Source: Mucilaginibacter sp. OK283
Lineage (GTDB): Bacteria > Bacteroidota > Bacteroidia > Sphingobacteriales > Sphingobacteriaceae
Direction of reading: 5' to 3'
NCBI RefSeq assembly: GCF_900110415.1
Contig: NZ_FODR01000001.1
Span: forward strand, 1-64,000
DNA length: 64,000 bases
In this document: piece by piece, positions 8,245 through 19,400 of the stretch
Layout: each line of letters starts with the position of its first letter
Position numbering within the stretch: the first letter of the stretch is position 1
The notes under the pieces: generated by a model
The model's database searches: none
Told to the model about the DNA's origin: nothing
What the model saw: the letters and a program-made list of their open reading frames with translations, nothing else
Made by a program: the position numbers and the translations under genes

Positions 8245-9897
8245 TTATTTACCCATAGATTTATCCCTTATCGCTTTAAACTCCGAACCAGGCTTCCAGC
8301 CAGGGAAGGTGCTTTCATTACCCAGTTTGGTACCTATCCTGAAAAGAATATCGGCAATTTGGGCCATACCTGTTGCATCCATATCCGGCATGTAATTATC
8401 GGCCTGCTGATGGTAGCGGTTTTCGTTATAATCTTTTTCTTTATCGGCACCATAGGTACCATCATGTAACTTGCTGATGCTACCTATATTAATATCAAGC
8501 GCAGGCACACCGAGTTTGGCAAAATTGAAATGATCTGACCGGTAATAGCTTCCGGAGCCGGGTGTACGGTCACCAACCGTGGTTAGCCCGTCCTGCTGTG
8601 CGATAGCTCCGACGTAGTCTTCCAGTTCATTTTGCCCTTTACCGGTTATGGCTATGTCTTTAGTTTCGCCATAATCGCCAATCGCGTCGATGTTTAAATC
8701 GGCTACGGTTTTGTTAAGGGGATAAATAGGATGGGTTGCATAATATTCAGATCCTAATAAACCCTGTTCTTCGCCAGTAACCGCTAAAAATACAATGGAA
8801 CGCTGCGGTTTTGCCGCCGATTTTTTAAACGCGTTGGCTATCCCGATAATGGATGCCACGCCATCAGCATTGTCAATTGCTCCATTGTAAATGCTATCGC
8901 CCCTGGCGTTGGGTTTGCCAATGCCCAAATGATCCCAATGGGCAGTATATAGTACGCATTCGGTGGGCCTGGCGCTACCTTTTAAAATGCCAATGACGTT
9001 ATGAGATGTAGAATATTTTAGTTTGGTGTTAACGGATAAGTTAACAGTCCTGTTAAGTGGAATAGCCTTAAAATTTTTATCGCGGGCAATGGCGCGAAGA
9101 TCTCCGTTTATACCGGCATCTGCGAAAAGCTTTTTGGCGGCGTCTTCTGTAATCCATCCCTCAACCTTACAGCGGTTCATGTGCTTGTCGGGTTGTGTTA
9201 AATAAAGTTTTGCTCCCGAGTTACTGTTTGAAACAACATTCCAGCCATAGCTTGCAGGCGCTGTTTGGTGAATAATGATAACCCCGGCTGCGCCCTGGCG
9301 CGCGGCTTCCTCAAATTTATAGGTCCAGCGGCCATAATAGGTCATGGTATCCCCCTTAAACAAATCTTTCCGGCCCGATTTAAAGCCCGGATCATTTACC
9401 AGCACCACTACCGTTTTGCCTTTTACATCCAGCCCTGCGTAATCATTCCAATGATATTCGGGTGCTACAACACCATATCCGGCAAAAACCAAAGGAGAGT
9501 TTTTAAGCTCAACAGTAGCCACCTCGCGGCGGGTGAAAGCTACAAAATCGCTGGTAACATGCAGGCTTAACGGCGATTTGCCTCCGCTGATCTCCATGGT
9601 TGGCGATGGCGTACTGGTAACCTCAACCATAGGAACATCCTGGTAGTAACTGCCATTATTTCCTGGCGCTAACCCTGCTTTTTTAAACTCAGATGAGATG
9701 TAGGCAATGGCTTTGTCCTCTCCGGCGGTAAACGGCTTGCGGCCCATCATCGAATCGGCTGCCAGTACCGCTATTTTTTCTTTGATTTCTTCGGGGCTGA
9801 TGGCCTTGGCTGCCTCTTCCGTTTTTTTATCGTGTTTACAACCCGTAAATACAACGGCGCCGAATAATAATAAAAAACAAGATTGTTTAATATTCAT
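8245..9897 (-). CDS. M28 family metallopeptidase lipoprotein
   Basis: A 550-residue exported peptidase with lipobox (FTGC, Cys20). A PA domain is inserted around residues 130-260. The M28 di-zinc site is visible: AHWDHLG, GAIDNADGVAS, the general-base pair in AVTGEEQGLLGSEY, NIDAIGD and YRSDHFNFA. M28 enzymes are aminopeptidases or glutaminyl-cyclase-like; the PA-plus-M28 layout fits a broad aminopeptidase working at the cell envelope. The gene is single and ends at the hairpin at 8177-8210. Confidence 0.92.
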   Translation of the reverse strand: MNIKQSCFLLLFGAVVFTGCKHDKKTEEAAKAISPEEIKEKIAVLAADSMMGRKPFTAGEDKAIAYISSEFKKAGLAPGNNGSYYQDVPMVEVTSTPSPTMEISGGKSPLSLHVTSDFVAFTRREVATVELKNSPLVFAGYGVVAPEYHWNDYAGLDVKGKTVVVLVNDPGFKSGRKDLFKGDTMTYYGRWTYKFEEAARQGAAGVIIIHQTAPASYGWNVVSNSNSGAKLYLTQPDKHMNRCKVEGWITEDAAKKLFADAGINGDLRAIARDKNFKAIPLNRTVNLSVNTKLKYSTSHNVIGILKGSARPTECVLYTAHWDHLGIGKPNARGDSIYNGAIDNADGVASIIGIANAFKKSAAKPQRSIVFLAVTGEEQGLLGSEYYATHPIYPLNKTVADLNIDAIGDYGETKDIAITGKGQNELEDYVGAIAQQDGLTTVGDRTPGSGSYYRSDHFNFAKLGVPALDINIGSISKLHDGTYGADKEKDYNENRYHQQADNYMPDMDATGMAQIADILFRIGTKLGNESTFPGWKPGSEFKAIRDKSMGK

Positions 9898-10059
9898 ATA
9901 GGTGGTGTTTTGTCAAATGTAATTAATTGGGGTTGATTATAAAAGCCGCCCCAATTGTCGTATCAACGATAAATTGACGGATTGTATTTAGCCCAAAGCC
10001 CTAAGTGCTAATTCAAAAAATCAACTTTAGACTTACGACTTAGTACTTTAGACTTACCA

Positions 10060-11472
10060 CTATTGCTTAATGCCGTATTTGCGCGCAATTTGCGGGTACA
10101 CATCAATCAGCGCGTTTGATTTTCCGTCCCTGTCAAAAATCTGTTCCCAGGTGCTCAGCGGTTCCCATATAAATGAACCGATACCTTTTCCGCCAGGTAC
10201 AGTAAATGCAATATCGTTAACTTCTTTTTTTAGTTGAGTATACTCGGCAACCATAACCTGTTTATGATAACGAAGGGCCATATCGGCCATGTTGGCTTTC
10301 AAATCATCCGGGGTGCCATGCCATTTGGGATAGTATGACAGCCCTATCACATCAAACGGCAAATTTCTCGCTGCCATGTTATCCATAAAAAAGCGGGACT
10401 CGAGGTTTTGACCGCCCAGGGCAATATGCACCATGATGATGGTTTTCGGGCTAACGGCCTTTACGCCTTTTATCCCGGCATAAATGAGCTGCGCCAGGCT
10501 ATCCAGGTTGTTAATCTGCCCTTCGGGCCAAATCATTCCATGATTAATCTCGTTGCCAACCTGTACCATATCGGGCGTGGTGTGTTGATCTTTCAGCTGT
10601 TGCATCACCATAGTGGTATAATCCTGCACCGATTTTTTTAGGGTCATAAAGTCCTGCCCAACCCAGGCTGCCGGTTTGTTTTGCTGCTGCGGATCGGCCC
10701 AGTAATCGCTGTAATGAAAATCCAGCAGTAGCTTCATACCCGCAGCTTTTACGCGTTTAGCCATTTGCCTGGTATGCTCCAGGTCGCAAAATCCTTTTGT
10801 TGGCGAATATCCTTTGGGCCCGGCAGGGGCATTAAAAATACGCAGCCGGATGTAGTTGAAGCCATGCTCCTTCAATATCTGAATGGCATCTTTTTCAACG
10901 CCTTTATCACTGAATTTAACCCCTTTTGCTTCCAGCTCGGGCAGGAAAGATATATCTGCACCCAATATTTTGTCTGTCACGGATTGGGCGACATACTTAT
11001 TATTGGTTACCCTGTGTGGCCTTCCGGGCTGCACGGTATGTATTTCGGTTGATCCGGTCCATAAACTGTCGCTTTTCGCTTCAAACTTTATACGGCCACG
11101 GGTACTACCGGCAATAAGCTTTACCCAAAGCTCGCCGTTTTTCATGATAGCCCGCGCCGATGTATCAGTTATTGTAGCTGCAGCATCGGCTTTGCCGGAC
11201 GTTATTATCGCCGCTATCCGCGCATCACCCAGTACCGAAAAACGGATAAGGTTACGGGCCGTTTTTACTTCGTCGCCTTTACTGTCAATTACCACCACTT
11301 TAATCATTACGTCGTCGGTACCATTGGCAATAACTGTAGTTTTATAAGGGGTAATTTGTACCTCGGCCGGCTGACCGGCGGCCTTCACCGCCCGGCGACG
11401 CTGGCCAAACGAAGCAGAAGCTAATAAAAGCAAGGAACCAATGACAATAAAAGAGAAAGAGGATCTTAACAT
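10060..11472 (-). CDS. Glycoside hydrolase family 53 (endo-beta-1,4-galactanase)
   Basis: A 470-residue secreted protein with a signal peptide (cleavage near SFGQ). An Ig-like domain follows (about 38-150; TTVIANGTDDVMIKVVVIDS), then a GH53 TIM barrel (about 165-470). Catalytic residues are the acid/base E308 in VGNEINHG and the nucleophile E410 in VAEYTQL. GH53 enzymes hydrolyse beta-1,4-galactan side chains of pectin or arabinogalactan. No SusC/SusD pair is adjacent, so this is not a typical utilisation locus. An amino-acid permease gene lies upstream on the same strand. Confidence 0.93.
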   Translation of the reverse strand: MLRSSFSFIVIGSLLLLASASFGQRRRAVKAAGQPAEVQITPYKTTVIANGTDDVMIKVVVIDSKGDEVKTARNLIRFSVLGDARIAAIITSGKADAAATITDTSARAIMKNGELWVKLIAGSTRGRIKFEAKSDSLWTGSTEIHTVQPGRPHRVTNNKYVAQSVTDKILGADISFLPELEAKGVKFSDKGVEKDAIQILKEHGFNYIRLRIFNAPAGPKGYSPTKGFCDLEHTRQMAKRVKAAGMKLLLDFHYSDYWADPQQQNKPAAWVGQDFMTLKKSVQDYTTMVMQQLKDQHTTPDMVQVGNEINHGMIWPEGQINNLDSLAQLIYAGIKGVKAVSPKTIIMVHIALGGQNLESRFFMDNMAARNLPFDVIGLSYYPKWHGTPDDLKANMADMALRYHKQVMVAEYTQLKKEVNDIAFTVPGGKGIGSFIWEPLSTWEQIFDRDGKSNALIDVYPQIARKYGIKQ

Positions 11473-11573
11473 AACTTTATAAATGGTTAATAAAGATAAT
11501 GCTTTGTAGGCCTCGATGTAAAACTATCGGCAATGGATAACATGATCTTTACAAAGGCTATGTTCGGATTGTT

Positions 11574-12914
11574 TTATGACCAGTTTCTTTTGTACCATCG
11601 TTTTAGCCTGGCGAAAAAGGCAATGCGCTGCCAGGCAACCTCGGCACTAAGCAGGGCGATGATTGCGAATACAGACGCCTTTATGGCATCGCCCTCTGAA
11701 GAGAAGGTTCCGGCCAGGGCTATCACATATACCAGAACTGGAAGCATTAAAAGGATACAAAGCCCCGGCACGCCCAGGGGGATTTTGAATGGCCTTGCCC
11801 TGTCGGGTTCTTTTATGCGCAGTTTTACCAGCGAAATATATTCTAATGAAAGACCTGCCCCATACACGGTTACGTCGATAATAAACAATTCGCCCAATTT
11901 CCATAATATCATAAAACTCACCACCAGCGAGCAAATAATGATGGATACAAAGGGCGTGTTAAACCGTTTATGTAAACGGTTGATCCCTGCGGGCAGCAGC
12001 TTGTCCTGGGCCATTACGTGCGGCACCCGCGAAACGGATAATAACACAGCCGCATAAATACCTAAGGAACTCGCCATACCGCCTACGGCAACAACAACGC
12101 CAAGCCAATGCCCGGCTATCAATTCGCCCAGGGCCGGCATCCCTTCATCGGTAAATTTGGTATGATTGATGCCCGATTGCTGGGCTACCCAGGTTATAAA
12201 AAAGTAAACCACTATAACCAGCGTAAACGCGATGATTATGGATAGAATATAGGAGCGTACCGGCCGCTCTACTTCTTCGGCATAGGTTGTCACGTTGTCC
12301 CAGCCCAGGCAATTCCACATCACGGTATACAATGCCATCCCGAACGATGGAAATGTGAGGCCCTTAAAAGATGGTGCAGGCAGCGTTAATGGCCCGCTAT
12401 GGTGATGAAGGGCCAGCACAATTACTATAACCACGGGAGCCAGTACAATGGCGCTTAAAAATAAGCTTGCTTTGCCCACAGGTACAATACCCAATATATT
12501 TAAGCCCGCTGATGCCCAAATGACAATTAAACAAACCTGTATTTTATATTGGGCAAGTTCGGGGTAAAAAAAGGAGGCGTACATAACAAACAACACGGGG
12601 TAAATGGCCAGGTCTACAAATGTATAAAGCCAGGTCCACCAGCCTTCATAAAAACCCCAGCGGATGCCAAGTGCGTGTTTTACCCATTTATAATAACCGC
12701 CATTAACGGGCATCATACTGTTTAATTCCAATACGGTTAATATGGCAGGCACATCCCACAAAAGCGGCGTAATTAACAGGATAATCAATGCGGCATGATC
12801 GCCGGCATAGCTTAACAAAGGTTCCAGGCCGTAAGGCCCACCGGATACGGTAAAGAAGATAACAGCAATAAGCTGTATGGGCCTTATCTTTTTTAATGCG
12901 GCGGGTGATGGCAT
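11574..12914 (-). CDS. APC family amino-acid permease
   Basis: A 446-residue membrane protein with about twelve hydrophobic segments and the APC-superfamily start RPIQLIAVIFFTVSGGPYG. The helix-1 glycine-rich substrate site and NSMMPVNGGYYKWVKHALG are conserved. It probably imports an amino acid or polyamine by proton symport; the substrate cannot be read from sequence. The C-terminus ends in a short basic tail. The gene lies between the GH53 and M61 genes on the same strand, but gaps of about 100 bp suggest separate transcripts. Confidence 0.88.
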   Translation of the reverse strand: MPSPAALKKIRPIQLIAVIFFTVSGGPYGLEPLLSYAGDHAALIILLITPLLWDVPAILTVLELNSMMPVNGGYYKWVKHALGIRWGFYEGWWTWLYTFVDLAIYPVLFVMYASFFYPELAQYKIQVCLIVIWASAGLNILGIVPVGKASLFLSAIVLAPVVIVIVLALHHHSGPLTLPAPSFKGLTFPSFGMALYTVMWNCLGWDNVTTYAEEVERPVRSYILSIIIAFTLVIVVYFFITWVAQQSGINHTKFTDEGMPALGELIAGHWLGVVVAVGGMASSLGIYAAVLLSVSRVPHVMAQDKLLPAGINRLHKRFNTPFVSIIICSLVVSFMILWKLGELFIIDVTVYGAGLSLEYISLVKLRIKEPDRARPFKIPLGVPGLCILLMLPVLVYVIALAGTFSSEGDAIKASVFAIIALLSAEVAWQRIAFFARLKRWYKRNWS

Positions 12915-12971
12915 AGAGTATAAAAATATAACTTAAGTGGTAATAAGCGAAGGGTGGGCTTTTTATTTAAC

Positions 12972-12998
12972 AAAAAAGCCCCGATATCCCGGGGCTTT
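12972..12998 (-). terminator. Terminator of the M61 peptidase gene
   Basis: AAAGCCCC and GGGGCTTT form an 8-bp GC-rich stem. On the minus strand it is followed by a run of six T, 20 bp past the M61 stop codon. Confidence 0.75.
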
Positions 12999-13018
12999 CA
13001 ACAATCTAAATTGCGTAA

Positions 13019-14821
13019 TTACAAACTCAGCCACTTCTTGCGCACAGCCAGCTGCTGTGCCGATGGGCTGTCAACAGGTACTATTTTATATTTTACCCTG
13101 TTGCTTTTCAACAGCGTTACCGGCAAGGTAACAGATTGCCCGTCGCGGTTAACGGTTACCTGTATTTTGTCGCCTGGTTTTTTGCCGGTTATCAGGTTTG
13201 AGCCATCGGATATCGGGTTGTCGTCAATTGCGGTTATTTCGTCGCCAACGTTAACCCCATCTATATATGCTGCAGTGCCACGGGTTACGCTGGTAACCAT
13301 TACTTTTTTGGCTGCGGTGGTGCCGGTGGTAATGCCCAGGGCCGCATCATTGTTATCGGCCAGTTCATCAACTATTTTGTATCCGGCGTAACCCAGGTAT
13401 TTGTTGTAGTCAACAGGGTCAAGGCCGTTTATGTATTTTTTATAAAAATCATCCAATTTTTTACCTGCAAACATTTCAAATCCTTTTTTAAACTCAGCAT
13501 CGGTATAACCACGTTTTTTGGTTTTGTAATAGGTTACATACATGTACTTCATTACATCGTCAAGATTGTGTTTTTGGGCCGAGTTGTTAATGATCTCCAA
13601 ATCCAGCATCATGCCAATTATTGCGCCCTTGGTGTAATAAGAAATGGTGGTATTGTTTGAATTTTCGTTGGGGCGGTATGCTTTTATCCAGGCATCAAAA
13701 CTCGATTCGGCTACGGTTTGCACGTTTTTGCCGGGCAGGTTTTCTAATACGTTAAACTCGTTGGCAATTTGTTCCAGGTAGTTTTCGGGCGGATAAAGAT
13801 TGGTGCGACGAACGGCTACCTCCTGGTAATATTCGGTAAAGCCCTCGGCAATCCATAGGTTTGTGGTATAATTTTCATTGTCGTAATCAAATGGGCCTAA
13901 TACTATCGGGCGCAAACGTTTCACATTCCAAAGGTGAAAGTGCTCATGCGCTACCAGCCCCAAAAAACCCTGGTATCCTTTTTCGTTACCGTAATTATCG
14001 CGGCCAATACCCAAAACAGTCGACGCAAGATGCTCTATGCCGCCTCCGCCACGCAAATGATTGTGGATAATAAAAGTGTAATGCTTATTAGGGTTTTCGC
14101 CAAATATGGCCGCTTCCTGCTGAATAATTGCATGCATGTCTTTTTTAATGCGCTCTTTATCATAGTTGCCGCCGCCGTACATACATACTTCATATTTAAC
14201 GCCGTCAACGTCAAACCCAAAAATGTCCTGGTTGCCCACTTCAATAGGCGAATCGAACAAAATATCAAAATTTGGCGAGTGGCGTACAAAAGGGTTGCCG
14301 TTAACCATCTCCAAACTGGATGAAACTTTTGCCCAGTCACTATAGGGTGTTATGGTGATGCTTGCCGGCGAGTGCAACATATTGGCAGGATAAATAAATA
14401 TCCCGGATGTTGATAAAAAAGCGTGTGTTACATCAATATAACTGGTGCGAACCGACACCTCGTTGGCGTAAACGCGGTACCTGATGGTAACGGCGGCTAC
14501 ACCTTTGGTAGTAATGCGCCAGGTGTTTTTATTGATTTTGGGCGAGGCTACTATTTTGCCGTTGATGCTGGCGCTAAAGGCCTCGATGTTTTTGGCAAAC
14601 TCTCTCACCAGGTATGAGCCGGGTGTCCAAACGGGCATTTTCAGGTCAAGGGTGGTTTGCTTAAGCCCGGTGATATTCATCTCTATTTCGACATAATGAG
14701 CCTGGGCTTCGGGGAACGAAACGGTGTACGATATATTTGTTTGGGGTTGCGCCTTACTGGCGTTTACATTCATAAAAAGTAAAATTAATGATACAGTCGC
14801 GGTCAGCTTAATTGGTTTCAT
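13019..14821 (-). CDS. M61 family metallopeptidase with PDZ domain
   Basis: A 600-residue exported protease with a signal peptide (about residues 1-24). An N-terminal beta-sandwich domain is followed by a thermolysin-like core with zinc motif HEHFH at 292-296 and WIAEGFTEYY at 323-332 supplying the third ligand. A C-terminal PDZ domain (about 490-580; YIDGVNVGDEITAIDDNP) completes the glycyl-aminopeptidase (M61) layout. Members cleave peptides with N-terminal Gly or Ala. It is divergent from the MarR gene and has its own terminator. Confidence 0.93.
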   Translation of the reverse strand: MKPIKLTATVSLILLFMNVNASKAQPQTNISYTVSFPEAQAHYVEIEMNITGLKQTTLDLKMPVWTPGSYLVREFAKNIEAFSASINGKIVASPKINKNTWRITTKGVAAVTIRYRVYANEVSVRTSYIDVTHAFLSTSGIFIYPANMLHSPASITITPYSDWAKVSSSLEMVNGNPFVRHSPNFDILFDSPIEVGNQDIFGFDVDGVKYEVCMYGGGNYDKERIKKDMHAIIQQEAAIFGENPNKHYTFIIHNHLRGGGGIEHLASTVLGIGRDNYGNEKGYQGFLGLVAHEHFHLWNVKRLRPIVLGPFDYDNENYTTNLWIAEGFTEYYQEVAVRRTNLYPPENYLEQIANEFNVLENLPGKNVQTVAESSFDAWIKAYRPNENSNNTTISYYTKGAIIGMMLDLEIINNSAQKHNLDDVMKYMYVTYYKTKKRGYTDAEFKKGFEMFAGKKLDDFYKKYINGLDPVDYNKYLGYAGYKIVDELADNNDAALGITTGTTAAKKVMVTSVTRGTAAYIDGVNVGDEITAIDDNPISDGSNLITGKKPGDKIQVTVNRDGQSVTLPVTLLKSNRVKYKIVPVDSPSAQQLAVRKKWLSL

Positions 14822-14865
14822 GTGTGCAAGTTATAAAAATTATAGTTTTTTAAAATATCGGGCTG

Positions 14866-14881
14866 TTTTACACTTGTAAAA
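14866..14881. promoter_or_regulatory. Putative MarR operator overlapping a -7 box
   Basis: TTTTACA and TGTAAAA flank CT, giving a 16-bp palindrome 10 bp before the marR-like start codon. It contains TACACTTG, one mismatch from the TAnnTTTG promoter box. A regulator bound here would block the promoter, so autoregulation of the efflux operon is a reasonable inference. Confidence 0.5.
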
Positions 14882-14891
14882 TGGTTGATAC

Positions 14892-15398
14892 ATGCAACTA
14901 ATTAACGCGGTGGCTCAGTATGTTTGCTGCCGCTTATTTAAAATGCAGCTGATAGAACCCATATCCCGAAAACTGATACGTTTAGGTAAGTTATACCTTA
15001 ACGTGCTGGCAAAGCATACCGCACACCTGGATGTTACCCGGTACCATTTTATTCTATCGCTTATATATTACCATGACGGGCAGCTTACCCAGAACGCGCT
15101 GGCGCAAATACTGGATAAGGACAAATCGGCGATGGTAAGTATTATTAATATGCTTACCGCGAAAGGTTTTGTTTACCGAGAAAGCAACCCTAACGACCGC
15201 CGCGAGCATTTGCTGCGGGTTACCGAAAAGGCAAAGCTGGCAGTGCCGCAGATTGTGGAAACTTTTGAGCATATCAACGCGGATATTACCAGGGGCATAT
15301 CGGCCCATGAAATGAAAATATTTGAAAGCGTATTGCAAAAAATGCAGGCGAACATAAAGCCAAGTACAACCGAACCCAATTTAAAAATCACAAAATGA
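14892..15398 (+). CDS. MarR family transcriptional regulator
   Basis: A 168-residue winged-helix regulator. The recognition region is QNALAQILDKDKSAMVSIIN followed by the wing ESNPNDRREHLLRVTEKAK, both typical of MarR. An alternative start at 14943 (MQLIEPISRK) would give 151 residues, nearer the usual family length. The gene is 13 bp before an RND efflux operon on the same strand and has a palindrome overlapping its promoter. It is therefore probably a drug- or metabolite-responsive repressor of that operon; the ligand is unknown. Confidence 0.88.
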   Translation: MQLINAVAQYVCCRLFKMQLIEPISRKLIRLGKLYLNVLAKHTAHLDVTRYHFILSLIYYHDGQLTQNALAQILDKDKSAMVSIINMLTAKGFVYRESNPNDRREHLLRVTEKAKLAVPQIVETFEHINADITRGISAHEMKIFESVLQKMQANIKPSTTEPNLKITK

Positions 15399-15411
15399 TT
15401 GTTGATTAAAT

Positions 15412-16491
15412 ATGAAAGCAAAATATATCATTTACACGGCGCTGGCCTTGCTGGTTGCTTATTTGGTTTACAACAAATTCTTTAGCAAAAGCGCTAAAGA
15501 AAGCGCGGCTGCCGAGGCTGGGGGCAAAAGCGGCAAAAAAAAGAACGGCCCGGTAAACGTTAACATCATGATTGTGAAGGATACCACCGTAAACAATATT
15601 ATTGATGTAACCGGCAGCATTGATGCCAACGAAAAAGTGAGTTTGGTAAGCCAGACTGCAGGCAACATCACCGGCATTTATTTTAATGAAGGCAGCAAGG
15701 TGCAAAAAGGACAGCTACTTGTTAAAGTATACAACCAGGATTTAGAAGCATCATTGGCCCAAAACCAATACCAGGTAACACTGGCCAAACAGGTGGAATA
15801 CCGTAATAAGGTATTGCTGCAAAAGGAAGCTATAAGCCAGGAAGAATACGATACTTCGTTAACTTCACTGAACTCATTAAAAGCGGCGGCCGACGTAATT
15901 AAAGCACAAATATCCCGTACCGAAATCAGGGCGCCGTTTTCGGGCACCATTGGTTTAAGGAATGTGAGCCCTGGCAGCTATTTGTCGCCGGCATCGCCTA
16001 TTGCGCAGCTGGTAAATATCGATCCGGCAAAAATCACATTCTCAGTTCCTGAGCGATACCTAACCATACTCGGTGTAGGCAGCAAAATAAGGTTTAATAC
16101 CGAAAGTTCGAGGGAAAACTTTACCGGAACAGTGTACGCCATCGAGCCATCTATTGATGTAAACTCGCGCACCATTACCGTACGGGCGAAAGCGCCAAAC
16201 CCCAAAGGCTTATTAACCGCGGGCGGTTTTGCTAAAATTAATTTAACACTCGACCAGATTCCCAAAACCATCCTGTTACCAACGGAAGCCGTTATTCCTG
16301 ATCTGAAAAGCAGTATTGTATATGTTGCCCATAACGGCATTGCTGTAGCAAGACCGGTAAAAACCGACATGCGGACAGACACTAAAATACAGGTTATTGA
16401 TGGTTTAAAGCCTGGCGATAGCGTAGTGGTTTCGGGCTTGATACAGATGAGGGCTAAAGTTCCTTTAAAAATTATTAAAGTAATAAAGTAA
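15412..16491 (+). CDS. RND efflux periplasmic adaptor (membrane fusion protein)
   Basis: A 359-residue HlyD/AcrA-type adaptor. It has an N-terminal membrane anchor (about 4-22), a Lys-rich linker, a barrel-sandwich hybrid split by a short coiled-coil hairpin (about 70-165; VSLVSQTAGNITGIYFNEGS and RTEIRAPFSGTIGLRNVSPG), then beta-barrel and membrane-proximal domains. It joins the inner-membrane pump to the TolC channel. The four-base gap to the pump gene and the upstream MarR gene show one operon. Confidence 0.93.
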   Translation: MKAKYIIYTALALLVAYLVYNKFFSKSAKESAAAEAGGKSGKKKNGPVNVNIMIVKDTTVNNIIDVTGSIDANEKVSLVSQTAGNITGIYFNEGSKVQKGQLLVKVYNQDLEASLAQNQYQVTLAKQVEYRNKVLLQKEAISQEEYDTSLTSLNSLKAAADVIKAQISRTEIRAPFSGTIGLRNVSPGSYLSPASPIAQLVNIDPAKITFSVPERYLTILGVGSKIRFNTESSRENFTGTVYAIEPSIDVNSRTITVRAKAPNPKGLLTAGGFAKINLTLDQIPKTILLPTEAVIPDLKSSIVYVAHNGIAVARPVKTDMRTDTKIQVIDGLKPGDSVVVSGLIQMRAKVPLKIIKVIK

Positions 16492-16495
16492 CACC

Positions 16496-19400
16496 ATGAG
16501 TTTATCCTCAGTTAGTATAAAACGGCCGGTATTGGCAACAGTAATGTCGGTAGTTATTGTTGTGTTTGGTATTATCGGCTATAAATTTTTGGGAGTGAGG
16601 GATTTTCCCTCGGTCGATCCGCCAATTATTTCGGTATCTACCAGTTACTCGGGCGCCAATGCCGATGTAATTGAATCGCAGATAACCGAACCGCTGGAAA
16701 AATCAATCAACGGGGTACCGGGTATCCGTAATATTTCATCAACCAGTTCGGTTGGATCAAGTAATATTACGGTGGAGTTTGACCTGGATGCCGATTTGGA
16801 AACTGCCGCTAACGATGTGCGTGATAAAGTATCGCAGGCGCAGCGCCAGTTGCCGCAGGATATTAACGCCCCGCCGGTGGTTACCAAAGCTGATGCCAGC
16901 GCCGACCAGATCATCACCCTGACGGTAAGCAGCGACAAACGTAATATTAACCAGCTGGATGATTATGCCGAAAACGTATTACAGGAAGGTTTGCAAACTA
17001 TCCCCGGCGTAAGTACCATCAATATACAGGGCCAGCGCCAGTACGCCATGCGCTTATGGATAGATCCTAACAAATTATCAGCACTCGGGCTAACGGCTAC
17101 AGATATCGGAGCCGCATTAGCCAAGGAAAATGTTGAACTGCCAGCCGGTAAAATTGAGGGCAATAATACCGAGGTGACTATCAGAGCGCTTGGCAAGCTA
17201 TCAACCGAAAAAGATTTTAACAACCTGATCATTCGTGCCGATAGCAGCCGGGTTATCCACCTGAGTGATATCGGTTACGCTGTTTTAGGCTCGGCAAATG
17301 AAGAAACGATATTCAAGGAATCTGGAGTGCCCATGGTGGGCCTGGCTATAGTACCGCAGCCCGGAGCTAACTACGTGCAAATAGCCAAAGATTTTTATGC
17401 CCGGTTAAAACAGATCCAGAAAGATTTGCCGCCCGATATTAAGGTAAAAGTGGCCTTGGATAATACACGGTTTATTAACCAGTCAATCACCGAAGTGCAG
17501 GAAACCTTAATTATTTCTTTTGTGCTGGTGGTTATTATTATTTACCTGTTCTTCCGCGATTGGCTTATTGCCTTCCGCCCGCTGATAGATATCCCGGTAT
17601 CACTGATCGGTGCTTTTTTCATTATGTATGTGTTTGGTTTTTCAATCAATATTTTAACCCTGCTGGGTATTGTACTGGCCACGGGGCTGGTGGTTGATGA
17701 TGGTATTGTGGTGACAGAAAACATTTACAAAAAAGTAGAGGCGGGCATGGCTATCCGCAAAGCCGCCTTTGAGGGTTCGGCCGAGATCTTCTTCGCGGTA
17801 GTATCAACTTCGGTTACTTTGGCGGCTGTGTTTTTACCCATTGTGTTTTTGCAAGGCTTTACAGGCAGGCTGTTCCGCGAGTTTGCGGTAGTAGTGGCCG
17901 GGGCGGTTTTAATATCGGCCTTTGTGTCGTTATCGTTGACACCCATGCTGAATGTAAAGCTGATTCGTAAAAACAATAAAAAATCAAGGTTTTATGAAAA
18001 AACCGAGCCGTTTTTTGTTAACATGACCACTTCCTATACCGAAACGCTGGTTAAATTTATGAAAGTGCGTTGGGTTTCATTTGTTATCCTGGCGGTATCG
18101 TTGCTTATAATTGGGATATTGGTGAAAGTTATCCCATCAGAACTGGCCCCGCTTGACGACAGAAGTTTATTGCGTTACAGCGTAACCGGATCTGAAGGCG
18201 CGACATACGAGTACATGACCCGGTATATGGACAAGGTATCTAACATGGTGGCCGATTCTATCCCGGAAGCCAACATTAACCTCGAGATCGTTTCGCCTTC
18301 ATTCGGTGGCGGCGGCGCGTCAAACACCGGTTTCGGGCGTGTTGGTTTGGTGCCGCCAGATCAGCGTACCCGAACCCAGCAGCAACTGGCCGATTGGATG
18401 AACAAAAAACTAAGCAAAATGCCCGATGCCCGGGCCATTGTAGTGCAGGAGCAAACCATAAGCGGCGGTGGCAGCGGCGCACGTACATCGTTACCGGTGC
18501 AGTATGTTATACAAAACCAGGATTTTGAAAAGATAAGAAAAGTACTGCCCAAGTTTTTTGCCGAGGTATCCCGTAGCCCTGTTTTCCAGGGAACGGATGT
18601 GAACCTTAAATTTACCAAACCCGAATTAAGGGTAGTTACCGATCGCGACAGGGCAAGAGACCTGGGGGTGTCGGTAGATGACATAGCGCAAACCCTGCAG
18701 TTGTATTATAGTGCCGGCCGGTTAGATTACTTCCTCATCAACGGCAAGCAATACCAGGTAATAGCCCAGGTTGACAGGGCCAACCGAGATCAACCACTCG
18801 ACCTGAAATCGGTATATGTGCGCAGCACCAAAGGCAACCTGGTACAATTAGATAACGTGGTAAAAATAACAGAGGGTGCTACGCCGCCGGCCATTTACCA
18901 CTTTAACCGCTATAAATCGGCCACCATACAGGCTGGCCTGGCGCCGGGCAAAACGGTTGGCGATGGTATTGCCGAGATGGACCGGATTTCCAAAAGCCTG
19001 CTCGATGAGACATTCAGTACCGCCCTTAGCGGCCCATCGCGGGATTATGCCGAAGGATCATCAAATATCTTATTTGCTTTTGGCTTTGCCCTTTTGCTGA
19101 TATACCTGGTTTTGGCAGCCCAGTTTGAAAGCTTTATGGATCCATTCATCGTGATGCTCACGGTGCCGCTGGCAATCTCCGGGGCGTTTTTATCATTATG
19201 GTTGTTCAATCAAACGCTGAACATTTTTAGCGAGATAGGGATCATTACCCTGGTTGGACTGGTAACCAAAAACGGGATCCTGATAGTAGAGTTTGCCAAC
19301 CAGCGCATGGAACATGGCGTTGCTAAATATGAAGCCGCTGTTGAAGCCGCCACAGCCCGCCTGCGCCCGATATTGATGACCAGCCTGGCCGTAGTATTAG

